Assembly: GCA_902803275.1 (NCBI GenBank)
Contig: CADCPE010000153.1
Location: forward strand, 1 to 6,199
Source of the DNA: an uncultured Erysipelotrichaceae bacterium
GTDB taxonomy: Bacteria > Bacillota_I > Bacilli_A > Erysipelotrichales > Erysipelotrichaceae
Length of the DNA: 6,199 nucleotides
Reading direction: 5' to 3'
A program made the position numbers and the translations under genes. Shown one piece after another: positions 5,204-6,199 of this stretch. Below the pieces are notes generated by a model, which saw nothing but the letters and a program-made list of their open reading frames with translations, did no database searches and was not told where the DNA came from. Every line of letters begins with the position of its first letter. The stretch's first letter is position 1.

Positions 5204-5509
5204 CTAGTACCATATATGGTTTGCGTTCGTCCAGCCGATCTTTCCGTTGTAATTGGCTCTGATCCAGCTACCGGTCCTGCTTGAAGGCTGGATCAGGACT
5301 GACTCACCGTTTTGCCAGCCGATCGGTTTTCCATCATCCTTATACAGCACATCCCCGTCAGGAGCGTTGCGAAGAGCCAGGCAGGAACTGCCATCATAAT
5401 GGACGATGTCGTGAACTAGACCGTATGTCCAGCTTCCCTCAGGTGTTTCGCCGTTTCCTGCGGATATCGTCTCAAGTTCCAGATCGTTTATTTCCTTCTT
5501 TTCCGTCAT
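5204..5509 (-). CDS. Small SH3-domain protein with a double-glycine-type export leader
   Basis: This 101-residue protein has two parts. The start INDLELETISAG (residues 7-18) fits the double-glycine leader pattern LSxxELxxIxGG of peptides exported by ABC transporters with a C39 peptidase: I7 (-12), E11 (-8), L12 (-7), I15 (-4), then A17-G18 instead of GG. The predicted mature protein starts near N19. Residues 44-101 resemble a bacterial SH3 domain: LALRNAPDG (44-52), IGWQNGESVLI (63-73), then GSWIRANYNGKIGWTNANHI (80-99), a type that usually binds cell-wall peptides. The start is ATG 5509, with AAAGGA at 5525-5520; a TTG nine codons upstream is less likely because the ribosome site would lie inside the gene. 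A secreted wall-associated or bacteriocin-like factor is an inference. No transporter or modification gene is in view, and there is no Sec signal peptide. Confidence 0.8.
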   Translation of the reverse strand: MTEKKEINDLELETISAGNGETPEGSWTYGLVHDIVHYDGSSCLALRNAPDGDVLYKDDGKPIGWQNGESVLIQPSSRTGSWIRANYNGKIGWTNANHIWY

Positions 5510-5519
5510 GTTTTTTCCA

Positions 5520-5525
5520 TCCTTT
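5520..5525 (-). promoter_or_regulatory. Ribosome binding site deciding the SH3 gene start
   Basis: On the minus strand this reads AAAGGA, followed by ten bases and then ATG at 5509-5507. It lies downstream of the alternative TTG (5536-5534) and so favours the shorter 101-residue protein, which places the leader peptide pattern right at the N-terminus. Confidence 0.6.
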
Positions 5526-5584
5526 TTTTGAATCAAAGATCATGCTTTGCAGACAGACAGATCATTGTTTTTTTTGTTTATATC

Positions 5585-5614
5585 TTTTTACAAAAATATC
5601 AGCTGCAGTGGCAA
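5585..5614 (-). promoter_or_regulatory. Weak candidate promoter for the SH3 gene
   Basis: On the minus strand TTGCCA (5614-5609, five of six matches) is followed after 18 bases by TAAAAA (5590-5585, four of six). It sits just after the stop of the metallophosphoesterase gene, giving a leader of about 70 bases. No convincing terminator separates the two genes, so co-transcription is also possible. Confidence 0.3.
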
Positions 5615-5625
5615 TAGACAGGCTT

Positions 5626-6199
5626 TTACTGTGGTTTAAGCGTAAAGACCTCGTAGTTGCAGTGAGCTTCGCTTCTAAGCGGCAGATACCAGCCTGCGAT
5701 CCCTGAAGAGACATACAGATGGGTATTTCCGATATAGTAATCGCCATAGGTGTTGATGCCTATCAGCCTGTAGATGGTCTTCACCGGAAAAAGCTGCCCG
5801 GCATGGGTATGGCCTGAAAGCTGCAGATCGGCATTAAGTTCAATGATCTCATCTTCCTGATAAGGAGTGTGGTCGATCGTGATCATGTAATGATCAGAAG
5901 GCATAGCAGGAAGATCTTTAACGGCTTTTCTTTTTTCCGGACGGGATTTATCTTCTCTGCCTATGACGATCAGATCTTCACCGATCTCGGTGTAATCTTC
6001 ATTGAGGATGATGATCCCGTTTGAGATCAGGGCATCTTCAAGCTGCTTCTCCGTAAACTTCTTGCCGCCGATCTTTTCGCCTCTGTCCTGTCGGTCATGA
6101 TTGCCGTAGGCATAGCAGACAGGAACACCCAATGAGCCGATCTTCTTGAAAAGATACTCCATCTCTTCTTTTTCGGTATTTTCATCGGTTATATCGCCA
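5626..6199 (-). CDS. Calcineurin-like metallophosphoesterase, YkuE-like (N-terminus outside window)
   Basis: About 190 C-terminal residues are visible; the gene continues past the right edge. Metallophosphoesterase motifs occur in the correct order: GDITDE at the very edge, GNHDR (visible residues 32-36), IDHTP (108-112), and GHTHAGQLFP (129-138), followed by YVSSGIAGWYLPLR near the end. These supply metal ligands (D, N, H, H, H) for a di-metal site that hydrolyses phosphoesters. The GHTHAGQ and SSGI.....P.R combination is typical of YkuE-like enzymes, which are often membrane- or wall-associated. The missing part should hold the DxH motif and probably an N-terminal membrane anchor. An internal ATG at 6162 is not the true start, because the frame is open with conserved residues upstream. 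Specific substrate is unknown. The SH3 gene follows on the same strand after 116 bases. Confidence 0.9.
   Translation of the reverse strand, partial: GDITDENTEKEEMEYLFKKIGSLGVPVCYAYGNHDRQDRGEKIGGKKFTEKQLEDALISNGIIILNEDYTEIGEDLIVIGREDKSRPEKRKAVKDLPAMPSDHYMITIDHTPYQEDEIIELNADLQLSGHTHAGQLFPVKTIYRLIGINTYGDYYIGNTHLYVSSGIAGWYLPLRSEAHCNYEVFTLKPQ

Noticed and set aside
5550..5562. Short CAGA/GACA tandem repeat as a slipped-strand phase-variation tract
   Set aside because: Only about three units are present and it lies outside any coding region, which is too short to suggest slippage control.
5281..5706. 141-codon rightward open frame opposite the SH3 gene
   Set aside because: The composition is implausible (rich in Arg, Cys, Phe and Ser), and the opposite strand has a recognisable SH3 protein with a ribosome site.

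Overview
The window looks like chromosomal DNA of a low-to-mid GC Bacillota (Firmicutes). The evidence is strong AGGAGG-type ribosome binding sites a few bases before the starts, frequent AGA/AGG arginine codons, short hairpin-plus-T-run terminators and sigma-A-like promoters. The style resembles gut Erysipelotrichia or Clostridia, but that placement is an inference and no marker gene settles it.

Region by region. (1) Positions 1-398 hold two pieces of one flavin-dependent enoate-reductase-like protein (BaiCD/FadH type) on OPPOSITE strands. The NAD(P)H-binding part reads leftwards from about 316 off the window edge. The C-terminal tail reads rightwards to a stop at 396-398. This is the most unusual thing in the window: an intragenic inversion with one breakpoint at about 288-316. 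(2) Positions 409-2125 hold the large and small subunits of an aconitase X (AcnX) dehydratase, tightly coupled to each other and to the reductase tail, and closed by a terminator at 2128-2158. (3) A good promoter (2209-2237) drives a monocistronic membrane diguanylate cyclase (2313-3383). (4) Positions 3384-3671 are a 288-bp AT-rich gap with a perfect 12-bp inverted repeat, a -35-like TTGACA and a terminator. It precedes a small PC4/YdbC-type single-stranded-nucleic-acid-binding protein (3672-3905), whose stop codon lies inside its own terminator. (5) A GNAT acetyltransferase and a PHP-domain metallophosphatase form a two-gene unit (3935-5104). (6) After a bidirectional terminator (5139-5173), two genes run leftwards: a small SH3 protein with what looks like a double-glycine export leader (5204-5509), and the C-terminal part of a calcineurin-like metallophosphoesterase (5626 to the right edge).

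How the genes may work together. The reductase and AcnX genes form an operon that could carry out dehydration followed by double-bond reduction on an unidentified hydroxy-acid or hydroxy-amino acid. If the inversion is real and reversible, it would switch the reductase step off while leaving AcnX intact. The remaining genes are separate units (c-di-GMP signalling, nucleic-acid binding, acetylation, phosphate hydrolysis, peptide export) with no visible shared pathway. No tRNA, rRNA, CRISPR array, insertion sequence or transposase was seen.
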